DNA of 15,666 bases from JBFHNV01 sp965365655 (GCA_965365655.1 CBDUCN010000098.1:1-15666), one strand, 5' to 3'; shown: positions 8,162 to 14,890, counted from the stretch's first letter. Program-made: numbers and translations. Notes: generated from the sequence alone by a model not told the origin.

Positions 8162-9000
8162 CGGTGCGCTCCTGCGGTCCCCGAGGCCCGCGCGCGGCGC
8201 GCGAGCCACAGCGTGTCGATTGCGAAAGAGTACAGCAGCGCCAGCACGCCGGCCGCTGCCAGCCACGCGCTCGCCGGCCACGCGATCCACGGGCACACGC
8301 ACGCGATGAGAGCGGCGACCTGTGCCACGCACACCGCCTTGCGGCGCAGGCTGGGCGGCAGCGGGCGGCGCATCCACGGCAGCGCCTGCGCCGCGACGAC
8401 GAACAGGTAGCGTGCCGCGCCCGCGATCAGCACCCACGGGCCGGCCTTCTCCCACGTCCACGCGAGCAGCGAGAGCGCGAGGATCAGCAGCGCGTCGGTC
8501 TCCATGTCGAAGCGCGCGCCGACGTCGCTGACGGTGCCGCTGCGCCGTGCCAGCCAGCCGTCCACGCCGTCCAGCGCCGCGACCGCGAGCGCCAGCACCG
8601 TGACCACCGCCGACAGCGCCAGCGTGCCGCGCTCCCCGACCGCCGCGAGCATCAGGACCACGAGCACCGCGCGCGCCAGGGTCACGCCGTTCGCCGGGCC
8701 CGCGAGCACGGCGGGCGCGCGCCGGTGCGGGTCGCGCCCGAGCCACCACCACGCGGCGGCGGCGCCGCCGGCGAGCGCCAGCGTCACCTTCCACGGGTAC
8801 AGCGCGCCGAGGTCCAGCGGCACGCGCAGCAGCGCCGCGGCGGCCGCGCCCAGCGCGAGCGCAACGCCCGCGGCAGCCGCGACCCGCGCACCCGCGGCCA
8901 TCCGCGTCCGCGCACGCGTGGCCGTCTGCGTCCGCGAACGCGCTGCTGTCTGCGTCCGCGCACGCGCGGCCATCTGAGTCGAATCGCCGTTGCCGTCCAC
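8158..9000 (-). CDS. CDP-alcohol phosphatidyltransferase family membrane protein
   Basis: A protein of 280 residues from GTG 9000, predicted to transfer a phosphatidyl or related phospho-group from a CDP-activated donor to an alcohol, at the inner membrane. The catalytic motif is complete: D144-x2-D147-G148-x2-A151-R152-x8-G161-x3-D165-x3-D169. Several hydrophobic helices surround it. The start is uncertain. GTG 9000 is preceded by GGAGA at 5' distance 4-5 nt and is preferred. ATG 8973 (271 residues) and ATG 8901 (247 residues) have poor ribosome binding sites. The first two starts place a basic octapeptide repeat of the type AARARTQT at the N-terminus, encoded by a 24-bp tandem repeat. The gene overlaps yceI by four bases and is divergent from the pterin-type operon. 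The acceptor alcohol cannot be named; phosphatidylglycerophosphate synthase-like and inositol/archaetidyl-type enzymes share the motif. Confidence 0.85.
   Translation of the reverse strand: MDGNGDSTQMAARARTQTAARSRTQTATRARTRMAAGARVAAAAGVALALGAAAAALLRVPLDLGALYPWKVTLALAGGAAAAWWWLGRDPHRRAPAVLAGPANGVTLARAVLVVLMLAAVGERGTLALSAVVTVLALAVAALDGVDGWLARRSGTVSDVGARFDMETDALLILALSLLAWTWEKAGPWVLIAGAARYLFVVAAQALPWMRRPLPPSLRRKAVCVAQVAALIACVCPWIAWPASAWLAAAGVLALLYSFAIDTLWLARRARASGTAGAHR
8870..8980. repeat. 24-bp tandem repeat, about 4.6 copies
   Basis: Units begin near 8870 (degenerate), 8894, 8918, 8942 and 8966 (partial). Each contains a core like GCGTCCGCGCACGC on the plus strand. Because 24 is a multiple of three, on the minus strand it encodes an arginine/threonine-rich octapeptide repeat at the N-terminus of the phosphatidyltransferase, or its 5' untranslated region if the inner start at 8901 is used. 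Confidence 0.8.
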
Positions 9001-9052
9001 CGCGTCTCCGGTCTCCGTCCCGCGGCGCACGCCATCGCTGCGTGCGCGCCGA

Positions 9053-9058
9053 TAGAAT
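9053..9058 (+). promoter_or_regulatory. Candidate -10 element of the dehydrogenase/pterin-type operon
   Basis: TAGAAT, within GATAGAATGGCGC, is a good sigma-70 -10 match and lies 55 nt upstream of the dehydrogenase ATG. The -35 region 17 nt upstream is a poor match. The region 9001-9112 separates two divergent genes and should hold both promoters. Confidence 0.5.
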
Positions 9059-9112
9059 GGCGCATTGTGCCGCGCGCGGCCGTGCCCCCTCGGACGTTCC
9101 CGACCACCCACG

Positions 9113-10102
9113 ATGAGCAGCCTCGTTGCCCGCGCGTTCTGGGTCACCGGCCCCGGCCACGGCGAGATCCGCAGCGAGCGGCTGACGCCTCCGGGCGACG
9201 GCGACGTGCTCGTGCGCGCACTGTACTCGGGCGTCAGCCGCGGCACCGAGCGCCTGGTGTTCGACGGCCGCGTTCCCGCGTCCGAGCACGCGCGCATGCG
9301 CGCCCCGTTCCAGGCCGGCGAGTTCCCGGCGCCCGTGAAGTACGGCTACGCGAGCGTCGGCCGCGTGGAGCAGGGCCCCGCGGCGCTGCGCGGGCGCCCG
9401 GTGTTCTGCCTGCACCCGCACCAGGATCGCTACGTGGTGCCCGCGGCGCACGCGCACCCCGTGCCCGACGGCGTGCCGCCCGCGCGCGCGGTGCTGGCCG
9501 CGAACATGGAGACCGCCGTCAACGCGCTGTGGGACGCGCCGCCGCGCGTCGGCGACCGCATCGCGGTGGTGGGCGCCGGCACGCTGGGCTGCCTGGTCGC
9601 GCACCTCGCCCGCGGCGTGCCCGGGGTGCGCGTCCAGCTCGTGGACACCGATCCCCGGCGCGCCGCGGTGGCCGCGGCGCTGGGCGCCGGTTTCGCGGCG
9701 CCGGACAGCGCCGGCGGCGAGGCGGACCTGGTGTTCCACGCGAGCGCGACCGCCGCGGGGCTGGACACGGCCCTGTCGCTGGCCGGCTTCGAGGCCACCG
9801 TCGTGGAGCTGAGCTGGTACGGCGACGGCGCGGTGCCGGCGCACCTGGGCGGCGCGTTCCACGCGAAGCGCCTGCGCGTGCAGAGCTCCCAGGTCGGACA
9901 CGTCGCGCCGGCGCGGCGGGCGCGTCGCGGACACGCCGCGCGGCTGGCGCTGGCGCTCGCGCTGCTGTCGGATCCGGCGCTGGACCGGCTGATCAGCGGC
10001 GAGGACGACTTCGACGCGCTGCCTGCGGTGATGACGCGCCTCGCCGCGGACCCCGCCGTCACCGGCGACAACCCGTTGTGCCACCGCATCCGCTACGGGT
10101 AG
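9113..10102 (+). CDS. Medium-chain dehydrogenase/reductase, zinc-ligand-poor (BchC-like)
   Basis: A 329-residue NAD(P)-dependent oxidoreductase of the alcohol dehydrogenase fold. Residues 1-130 are the GroES-like catalytic domain. The Rossmann motif G154-A-G156-T-L-G159 and the acidic end of the second strand (LVDTD) mark the cofactor domain. In the place where zinc alcohol dehydrogenases have the catalytic cysteine, this protein reads SGVSRGTE (39-46), with serines and no cysteine. The four-cysteine structural zinc loop is also absent. SGVSRGTER and PVKYGYASVGRV resemble the BchC subgroup as I remember it. ATG 9113 was chosen over the upstream ATG 9065 because conserved sequence begins there. 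It heads the operon and is followed after 73 nt by the PTPS-fold gene. It probably reduces or oxidises a side-chain alcohol/ketone of the pathway intermediate, which is inference. Confidence 0.82.
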   Translation: MSSLVARAFWVTGPGHGEIRSERLTPPGDGDVLVRALYSGVSRGTERLVFDGRVPASEHARMRAPFQAGEFPAPVKYGYASVGRVEQGPAALRGRPVFCLHPHQDRYVVPAAHAHPVPDGVPPARAVLAANMETAVNALWDAPPRVGDRIAVVGAGTLGCLVAHLARGVPGVRVQLVDTDPRRAAVAAALGAGFAAPDSAGGEADLVFHASATAAGLDTALSLAGFEATVVELSWYGDGAVPAHLGGAFHAKRLRVQSSQVGHVAPARRARRGHAARLALALALLSDPALDRLISGEDDFDALPAVMTRLAADPAVTGDNPLCHRIRYG

Positions 10103-10175
10103 GCGTGCGGGCCGCGCGCTGCCCACCGTCCGCGGCGCCGCCCTGACCGCCACCCATCACCCGAACGGAGACCCC

Positions 10176-10592
10176 ATGTTCAGCATCTGCGTCCGCGACC
10201 ACGTCATGATCGCCCACAGCTTCCGCGGCGAGGTGTTCGGCCCCGCGCAGCGCCTGCACGGCGCGACCTACGTCGTGGACGCGGTGTTCGCCCGCGACGC
10301 GCTGGACGCCGACGGCATCGTCGCCGACATCGGCCGCGCGACCGCCGCACTGCGCGAGGTGCTGTCCGAGTTCGCGTACCGCAACCTGGACGAGATGGAC
10401 GCGTTCGCCGGGCGCAACAGCACGACCGAGGTGCTCGCGCACACCGTGTTCGAGCGCCTCGCCGCGCGGCTGCGGCGCGGCGAGCTCGGGGAGTCGGCCC
10501 GCGCGGTGAGCCGGCTGACGATCACGCTGCACGAGTCGCACGTCGCCTGGGCCGCCTACGAGGGCGATCCGCGGCAGGAGCCGGGCGGCTGA
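10176..10592 (+). CDS. 6-pyruvoyl-tetrahydropterin synthase/QueD-fold protein lacking canonical catalytic residues
   Basis: A 138-residue protein of the PTPS/6-carboxytetrahydropterin synthase fold (T-fold). Recognisable landmarks are A13-H14, H28-G29, D51-I-G, NLDEMD (70-75), STTEVLA (82-88) and the pterin-anchoring glutamate E120 in LHESHVAW. Compared with QueD, the zinc motif HGH is H28-G-A30, the catalytic cysteine just before it is missing (GPAQRLHG) and the LDH of the catalytic triad is LDE. The only cysteine is C5. It may therefore bind a pterin-like substrate but catalyse a different step. The ATG follows CGGAG at 10166-10170. Its TGA overlaps the proposed CTG start of the glycosyltransferase. 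The fold is confident; activity as 6-pyruvoyl-tetrahydropterin synthase is doubtful. Confidence 0.82.
   Translation: MFSICVRDHVMIAHSFRGEVFGPAQRLHGATYVVDAVFARDALDADGIVADIGRATAALREVLSEFAYRNLDEMDAFAGRNSTTEVLAHTVFERLAARLRRGELGESARAVSRLTITLHESHVAWAAYEGDPRQEPGG
10573..10591 (+). promoter_or_regulatory. Ribosome binding site and CTG start for the glycosyltransferase
   Basis: GGCAGGAG (10573-10580) stands eight bases before CTG (10589-10591), which overlaps the preceding gene's TGA as CTGA. No in-frame ATG, GTG or TTG occurs between here and GTG 10712. That later start would remove the conserved first strand and glycine-rich loop of the glycosyltransferase. Confidence 0.6.
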
Positions 10593-11662
10593 GCGCCGCG
10601 TCCCCCGGACCCGCGCTGCACCTGCTGCTGCCGGGCGACCCCGCGACCCGCACCGGCGGCTTCATCTACGCGCGCCGCATCGGCGACGCGCTCGCGGCGG
10701 CGGGCCGCGAGGTGCGCGTGCACCGCCTGTCCGCGGCGTTTCCGCATCCCGCGCCCGGCGACCTGGCGCACGCGTCGCAGGTGCTGGACGCGCTGGACGA
10801 CGGCGCGCTCACGCTCGTCGACGGCCTCGCGTGCGGCGCGATGCCCGAGGTCGTGATGCGCCACGCCGGGCGGCTGCGGCTGCTGGCGCTGGTGCACCAT
10901 CCGCTGGCGCTGGAGGGCGGCCTGGACGCCGGCGACGCGGCACGCCTCGCGCGCAGCGAGCGCCGCGCGCTCGCGGCCGTGCGCCGGGTGATCACCACCA
11001 GCGCCCACACCGCCGGCGTGCTGGCCCGTGACTACCACGTCCCGGCGCCGGTGCTGGCGGTCGTCGAGCCCGGCACCGACCCGGCGCCGCCGGCCGCCGG
11101 GTCCGGCGGGCCGGACGTGCACCTGCTGTGCGTCGCGACCCTGACCCCGCGCAAGGGGCACGCATTGCTGCTGGACGCGCTCGCGCGGCTGCCGCGGCAC
11201 GGCTGGCGGCTCACCTGCGCCGGCAGCGAGCGCCGCGACCCGCGCACCGCCGCCGCGGTGCGGGCGCGGATCGGGGAGCGCGGCCTCGGCGACCGGGTGC
11301 GCCTGTGCGGCGAGGTGGACGACGACGCGCTGTCCGGGCTCTACCACCGCGCCGACGCGTTCGTGCTCCCGACCGCGCTGGAGGGCTACGGCATGGCACT
11401 GGCCGAGGCCGTCGCGCGCGGGCTGCCGGTGGTCTCCACCCGCGCCGGGGCGGTGCCCGACACCGTCGGCGACGCGGCGGCGCTGCTGGTCGCGCCCGGC
11501 GACGTCGACGCGCTGGCCGGGGCGCTGGGCCGGCTGGTGGCCGATGCGGATCTGCGCGCGCGCCTGGCCGCTGCGGCGCGCGCGCGCGCCGCGGCGCTGC
11601 CCACCTGGGCCGAGGCCGCCGCACGCATGGACGCGCTGCTCGCGTCGGCGGCGCGCGGGTGA
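10589..11662 (+). CDS. GT4-type glycosyltransferase
   Basis: A 357-residue GT-B fold, retaining glycosyltransferase. The N-terminal domain opens with LHLLLPGDPATRTGGFIYAR, where the double glycine (23-24) forms the acceptor/donor loop after the first strand. The C-terminal GT4 domain contains LCVATLTPRKGHALLLDAL and the E-x7-E signature E265-GYGMALA-E273 for nucleotide-sugar binding. It has no transmembrane segment. The start is taken as CTG 10589 because the frame is conserved well upstream of the first GTG (10712) and a strong ribosome binding site precedes it. It is linked to the previous gene by a 4-base overlap and to the methyltransferase by GTGA. The likely acceptor is the pathway's pterin/pyrimidine-type intermediate or a lipid. 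Neither donor nor acceptor can be read from the sequence. Confidence 0.85.
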   Translation: MSAASPGPALHLLLPGDPATRTGGFIYARRIGDALAAAGREVRVHRLSAAFPHPAPGDLAHASQVLDALDDGALTLVDGLACGAMPEVVMRHAGRLRLLALVHHPLALEGGLDAGDAARLARSERRALAAVRRVITTSAHTAGVLARDYHVPAPVLAVVEPGTDPAPPAAGSGGPDVHLLCVATLTPRKGHALLLDALARLPRHGWRLTCAGSERRDPRTAAAVRARIGERGLGDRVRLCGEVDDDALSGLYHRADAFVLPTALEGYGMALAEAVARGLPVVSTRAGAVPDTVGDAAALLVAPGDVDALAGALGRLVADADLRARLAAAARARAAALPTWAEAAARMDALLASAARG

Positions 11663-12522
11663 GCGGCTTCAGCGCCGACTGGCTCGCGCTGCGCGAGCCG
11701 GCCGACCACCGGGCGCGCAGCGCAACGCTCGCGGCGCGGCTGGACGCCTGGCTCGCGGACCGGGACCCGGTGCGCATCGTCGACCTCGGCTGCGGCACCG
11801 GCTCGAACCTGCGCTGGCTCGCGCCCCGCCTCGCTCGCCGCCAGCACTGGCGCCTGCTGGACCACGACGCCACGCTGCTGGACGCGCTGCCTGCGACCCT
11901 CGCGCGCTGGTGCGCGGCGCGCGGGCTCGCCGCGGACGCCGGCCCGCGCCGCGTCGAGGTCGCGGGCCGGCTGCAGGTGGACTGGCGGACGCACGACCTG
12001 CGCGACGGCCTCGCGGCACACGACGCCGCGCCGGTGGTGACCGCCGCCGCACTCGCGGACCTGGTGTCCCGCCCGTGGCTGCGCGCGCTGGCCGCGCGCT
12101 GCGCGGCGCACGCGAGCGCGCTGCTGCTGGGCCTCGACTACGACGGGCGCGTGCGCCTGGACCCGGCCGACCCCGTCGACGCCGCGGTGCGCGACGCCGT
12201 CAACCACCACCAGCTCCGCGACAAGGGCTTCGGGCCCGCCCTCGGCCCGGGCGCCGGCGCCGCCGCGGCCGCACTGCTCGCGGACCACGGCTACCGGGTC
12301 GCACAGGCGCCCAGCGACTGGTGTCTGGGCTCCGGCGACGGCGCGCTGCAGGCCGCCCTCGTCGACGGCTGGCACGACGCCGCCGCGCAGACGGGCCGGC
12401 TGCGACGCGACGCGCTCGATCGCTGGCGCGAGCAGCGCCTGGCAGCGATCCGCGGCGGCCGGCTCTCGATCCGCGTCGGCCACTCCGACCTCCTCGCGCT
12501 GCCGCCGGCCGCGCGCGGATGA
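11659..12522 (+). CDS. Class I SAM-dependent methyltransferase
   Basis: A 287-residue soluble protein with the Rossmann-type SAM-binding motif I, IVDLGCGTGSN (D42, G44, G46, G48), followed by an acidic segment at the end of the second strand (LLDHD). The C-terminal half, with VNHHQLRDKGFGPALG and PSDWCLGSGDGALQ, looks like a substrate region specific to its own family. It starts at GTG 11659, overlapping the glycosyltransferase stop by four bases (GTGA), so the two are translationally coupled. It would methylate the glycosylated or unglycosylated pathway intermediate, or the sugar; the acceptor atom is unknown. A longer open frame extends upstream of GTG 11659, but it only shadows the glycosyltransferase gene. 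Confidence 0.85.
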   Translation: MSGFSADWLALREPADHRARSATLAARLDAWLADRDPVRIVDLGCGTGSNLRWLAPRLARRQHWRLLDHDATLLDALPATLARWCAARGLAADAGPRRVEVAGRLQVDWRTHDLRDGLAAHDAAPVVTAAALADLVSRPWLRALAARCAAHASALLLGLDYDGRVRLDPADPVDAAVRDAVNHHQLRDKGFGPALGPGAGAAAAALLADHGYRVAQAPSDWCLGSGDGALQAALVDGWHDAAAQTGRLRRDALDRWREQRLAAIRGGRLSIRVGHSDLLALPPAARG

Positions 12523-12733
12523 CGCGCGGAACCGCAGCGCGCGGCGGCCGCCCCGCGGATCTCGCGGCACGCGCACCTGCCGGCCCGGTGAAGCAGGCCA
12601 CGGCCGCCCGGCCCGCGGGCCGCGGGAACCGCCCGGCGCCGGTGCCGGGCGCGCCGTGGTGAAGCGCTGCACCGGCGTACCGCGTGCGGGCCGCGCACGC
12701 CCGCCGGTGCAAACGCCGGCCGTCGGGCGATGA
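12519..12733 (+). other. Gap between methyltransferase and flippase genes with two hairpins and mini-ORFs
   Basis: This is the only long gap in the plus-strand operon. Two short frames fill it. ATG 12519-12662 encodes 47 residues rich in A, R, P and G, and overlaps the methyltransferase stop as ATGA. GTG 12659-12733 encodes 24 residues and overlaps the previous frame (GTGA) and the flippase start (ATGA). Neither has a recognisable domain or a good ribosome binding site. In DNA this GC-rich such frames arise by chance, so I do not call them genes. A 7-bp hairpin lies at 12631-12650 (GCCCGGC/GCCGGGC). Confidence 0.4.
12669..12710 (+). other. Long stem-loop 20 nt before the flippase start
   Basis: The outer stem GCACCGGCG (12669-12677) pairs perfectly with CGCCGGTGC (12702-12710). 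The inner stem GCGTGCG (12682-12688) pairs with CGCACGC (12694-12700) around a 5-nt loop. The total is 16 bp with one asymmetric internal loop. There is no following U-run, so it is more likely an mRNA-stability or translation-level element, or a read-through attenuator, than an intrinsic terminator. Confidence 0.5.
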
Positions 12734-13656
12734 GACGCGGCGTCGCCGCGGCGCTACGGGTCACCGCCAGCCTCGCGCTGCTCGCGCTGGCCTGGCGACT
12801 CGCCGGCGGCGACGCGCTGCTGACGCTGCTGGCCGGCGCGGACCCGGCCTGGCTCGCGGCCGCGGTCGCGATCAGCGTGCCGATGCAGGCGCTGTCCGCG
12901 GCACGCTGGCGCTACACCTGCGCCCGGCTCGGGCTCACGCTGGGCTGGGGGCGGGCGCTCGCGGACTACTACCTCGCGTCGCTCGCGAACATGGTGCTCC
13001 CGGGCGGGGTCGCGGGGGACCTCGCGCGGGTGGTGCGCCACGGCCGCGCGCAACGCCCGGACGCCGAGGGCCGCTACCGCCGTGCCGCGCACGCGGTGAT
13101 GCTCGAGCGCGCTGCCGGGCAGGGTGCGCTGCTGGTGCTGCTCGCGGCCGGTGCGGCGGCCCAGCTCGGGCGCTTTCCGTGGCTGGGGCCCTGGCTGGCG
13201 GGCGCCTCGGCGGCGCTGGCCGCCGGCCTCGCCGCGTTCCTCGTCGCGGCCAGGCTGGGCGGACCCGGGAGCGCACCCGCGCTGCTGCTGGCCGATGCGC
13301 GGCGCGGCTTCCTTCCGGCGCGCACGGCGGCGCTGCAGGCCGTGCTGTCGCTCGCGGTGGTCGGCAGCTACCTGGCCGCGTACTGGTGCGCCACGCGCGC
13401 GGTGCACGCGCCGCTGGACCCGCTGCTGACCCTGCTCGCGGTGCCGCTGGTGCTCACCGCGATGGCGCTGCCCGTCTCCGTCGGCGGGCTCGGGGTACGC
13501 GAGGCCAGCGCGGCGGCGCTGTGGCCGCTGCTGGGGCTGGACGGCGGCGCGGGTGCCGCGGCCGCGCTGTGCTACGGCGCGGCGATGCTCGCGGGCAGCC
13601 TGCCCGGCGCCGCCGTGCTGCTGGCGCGCCCGCGGCACGCGGCGCCCGTGCCGTGA
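12730..13656 (+). CDS. Flippase-like UPF0104 (LPG synthase TM) integral membrane protein
   Basis: A 308-residue protein with about eight transmembrane helices, related to the membrane domain of lysylphosphatidylglycerol synthase (UPF0104). Diagnostic stretches are LANMVLPGGVAGDLARVVR (glycines near 92-93) and LPVSVGGLGVREAS (G252-E258), both typical of the family. It lacks the C-terminal aminoacyl-transferase domain, so it cannot make lysyl-PG. Stand-alone members are thought to move lipids or lipid-linked sugars across the membrane. It starts at ATG 12730 after a 207-nt structured gap and is probably still part of the operon. Its 3' end converges with the RibD-type gene 46 nt away. A transport or flipping role for the glycosylated product is inference. 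The substrate is unknown. Confidence 0.83.
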   Translation: MRRGVAAALRVTASLALLALAWRLAGGDALLTLLAGADPAWLAAAVAISVPMQALSAARWRYTCARLGLTLGWGRALADYYLASLANMVLPGGVAGDLARVVRHGRAQRPDAEGRYRRAAHAVMLERAAGQGALLVLLAAGAAAQLGRFPWLGPWLAGASAALAAGLAAFLVAARLGGPGSAPALLLADARRGFLPARTAALQAVLSLAVVGSYLAAYWCATRAVHAPLDPLLTLLAVPLVLTAMALPVSVGGLGVREASAAALWPLLGLDGGAGAAAALCYGAAMLAGSLPGAAVLLARPRHAAPVP

Positions 13657-13702
13657 CCGGCCCCGCGTGACGCCGCCCGCGCGCGCCGCGTGCGGACGTC
13701 GG

Positions 13703-14671
13703 TCAGCCGATGCGGTGCAGCACCGGCGCCGCGGCGCCGGCCCGGGGTGCCGTGAGATCGAAGTCGAACAGCACGTCGCCGCCCATGCGGAACACGCGGT
13801 GCGCCGGCCTCGGGCAGTCGGCCATCGCGGCCGCCGGCGGCAGGCGCACGCCGGCGCGCCCCTCGCCGATGAACACCGGCGCCACCGCGACCTGCAGGCG
13901 CTGCAGCAGGCCGGCGGCGAGGAAGCGCGACACGGTCACGCCGCCACCCTCGACGAACACCGCGTGGCAGCCGCGCGCGCGCAGCGCCGCGAGCACGGCC
14001 GCGAGATCGGGACGCCCGTCGGCGCCGACGTCCGCGGCGATCACCTCGGCGCGCCCGCGGCGGCCCCCGGCGGCCTCCGCGGCCGCGGGGGACGCGATCA
14101 GCAGCGTCGGCGCCGCGCCGTCGTTGAACAGCCGGCTCGCGGCCGGCAGCGCGAGCTCCGGGTCCAGCACCACGCGCACCGGGTGCGGCCCCGGCACGTG
14201 GCGCGTCGTGAGCCGCGGATCGTCGTCGCGCACGGTCGCGCCGCCGACCAGCACCGCGTCGCACAGCGCCCGCATGCGGTGCAGGTGCACGATGTTGGCG
14301 GGATCGTTGACGAAGCAGGAGTCGCCGCCGGCGGTCGCGATGAAGCCGTCCAGGCTCTGGCCCAGATGCCCCACCGCGAGCGGCCGCCGCGCGCCGGCCC
14401 CGCAGATCGGCAGGTACAGATCCAGGAAGTCGGCGAGCGCGCCCTGCGCGGCGTCGCCCACGCGCCAGCCGCTGCCGCGATCCCAGCACGCCGCGGCGTC
14501 CCGGGCCCCGCGCGCCTCGCGCACGCCGTCGGGCCGCCGCGCGTCGATCGCGAGGTCAGGCGGGCTCGAGTGCTCGCGCGCGAGGCGCGCGCACGCGAGC
14601 AGCAGCGCCCACGCGGCATCCGCCTGCGGGAGCCGGCCGGCCTCGGAATGCGGTTCAGCGGAGGTCGCCAT
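13703..14671 (-). CDS. Stand-alone RibD C-terminal-type (pyrimidine/dihydrofolate) reductase
   Basis: A 322-residue protein. Residues about 97-310 form a RibD_C/DHFR-like NADPH reductase domain. Landmarks are LGQSLDGFIA (104-112), VGGATVRDDDPRLTT (142-156) and the nucleotide-binding FVEGGGVTVSRFL (239-251). The zinc cytidine-deaminase domain of bifunctional RibD (HAE...PCxxC) is absent. Instead there is an N-terminal region of about 96 residues, partly helical, that I do not recognise. It should reduce a ribosylamino- or related pyrimidinone, as in riboflavin synthesis, or a pterin-like ring. ATG 14671 has no clear ribosome binding site and may have a very short leader. It faces the GTP cyclohydrolase II gene divergently, which suggests the two supply one pathway. 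Confidence 0.85.
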   Translation of the reverse strand: MATSAEPHSEAGRLPQADAAWALLLACARLAREHSSPPDLAIDARRPDGVREARGARDAAACWDRGSGWRVGDAAQGALADFLDLYLPICGAGARRPLAVGHLGQSLDGFIATAGGDSCFVNDPANIVHLHRMRALCDAVLVGGATVRDDDPRLTTRHVPGPHPVRVVLDPELALPAASRLFNDGAAPTLLIASPAAAEAAGGRRGRAEVIAADVGADGRPDLAAVLAALRARGCHAVFVEGGGVTVSRFLAAGLLQRLQVAVAPVFIGEGRAGVRLPPAAAMADCPRPAHRVFRMGGDVLFDFDLTAPRAGAAAPVLHRIG

Positions 14672-14890
14672 CTCGGCGTCAGCGGGCAAATACCGGTACA
14701 GTGCGCGGGCCCGTCGAGGGGCAGGCTGATGGACATGGTAAATGGGTGATCGCGAACATGCTTCACGCCCCGTGCCTGCAGGAGAGGCACCGCCGCCTCT
14801 CCTGCCCTCTCGCCGGCCCTGCGCCGACATCGGGCGACGGAACGGTCCCGAACGTGCGCAGCGTCCGACTTTCATGAGCAGGTATCCAGC
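14672..14890. promoter_or_regulatory. Divergent regulatory region between RibD-type and GTP cyclohydrolase II genes
   Basis: This 219-bp region must contain both promoters. It has the lowest GC of the right half. The palindrome TACCGGTA (14691-14698), next to an AAAT, lies 20 nt before the RibD-type start and may be an operator or part of a -10 element. GGTAAAT near 14737-14743 is a possible -10 for the plus strand. I found no FMN riboswitch-like core, but I could only look by eye. Confidence 0.45.
14778..14805 (+). other. Perfect 10-bp hairpin in the leader of the GTP cyclohydrolase II gene
   Basis: GCAGGAGAGG (14778-14787) and CCTCTCCTGC (14796-14805) are exact complements separated by an 8-nt loop. 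The 5' arm contains a Shine-Dalgarno-like AGGAGAGG that would be hidden in the stem. There is no U-run after it. It could be an attenuator, a protein-binding element or the end of an upstream transcript. A 6-codon frame (ATG 14874, MSRYPA) whose TGA overlaps the GTG start as GTGA lies downstream. Confidence 0.5.

Noticed and set aside
8870..8980. CRISPR array or regulatory iterons for the 24-bp repeats
   Set aside because: The copies are directly adjacent without spacers and are in frame with coding sequence, so a coding tandem repeat is simpler.
8125..10146. Plus-strand frame of 673 codons across the phosphatidyltransferase and dehydrogenase
   Set aside because: It is antisense to the first and out of frame with the second. 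Both of those carry complete catalytic motifs in their own frames.
11128..11658. N-terminal extension of the methyltransferase frame upstream of GTG 11659
   Set aside because: This part is an off-frame reading of the glycosyltransferase and is R/A/G-rich. The GTGA overlap gives the natural start.
12519..12662. A 47-residue protein gene after the methyltransferase
   Set aside because: No ribosome binding site, domain or hydrophobic segment. The composition is just that of GC-rich filler. I kept it only as an observation within the gap.
14672..14890. FMN riboswitch upstream of the GTP cyclohydrolase II gene
   Set aside because: I could not find the conserved FMN-aptamer core by eye. Only a simple hairpin is present.
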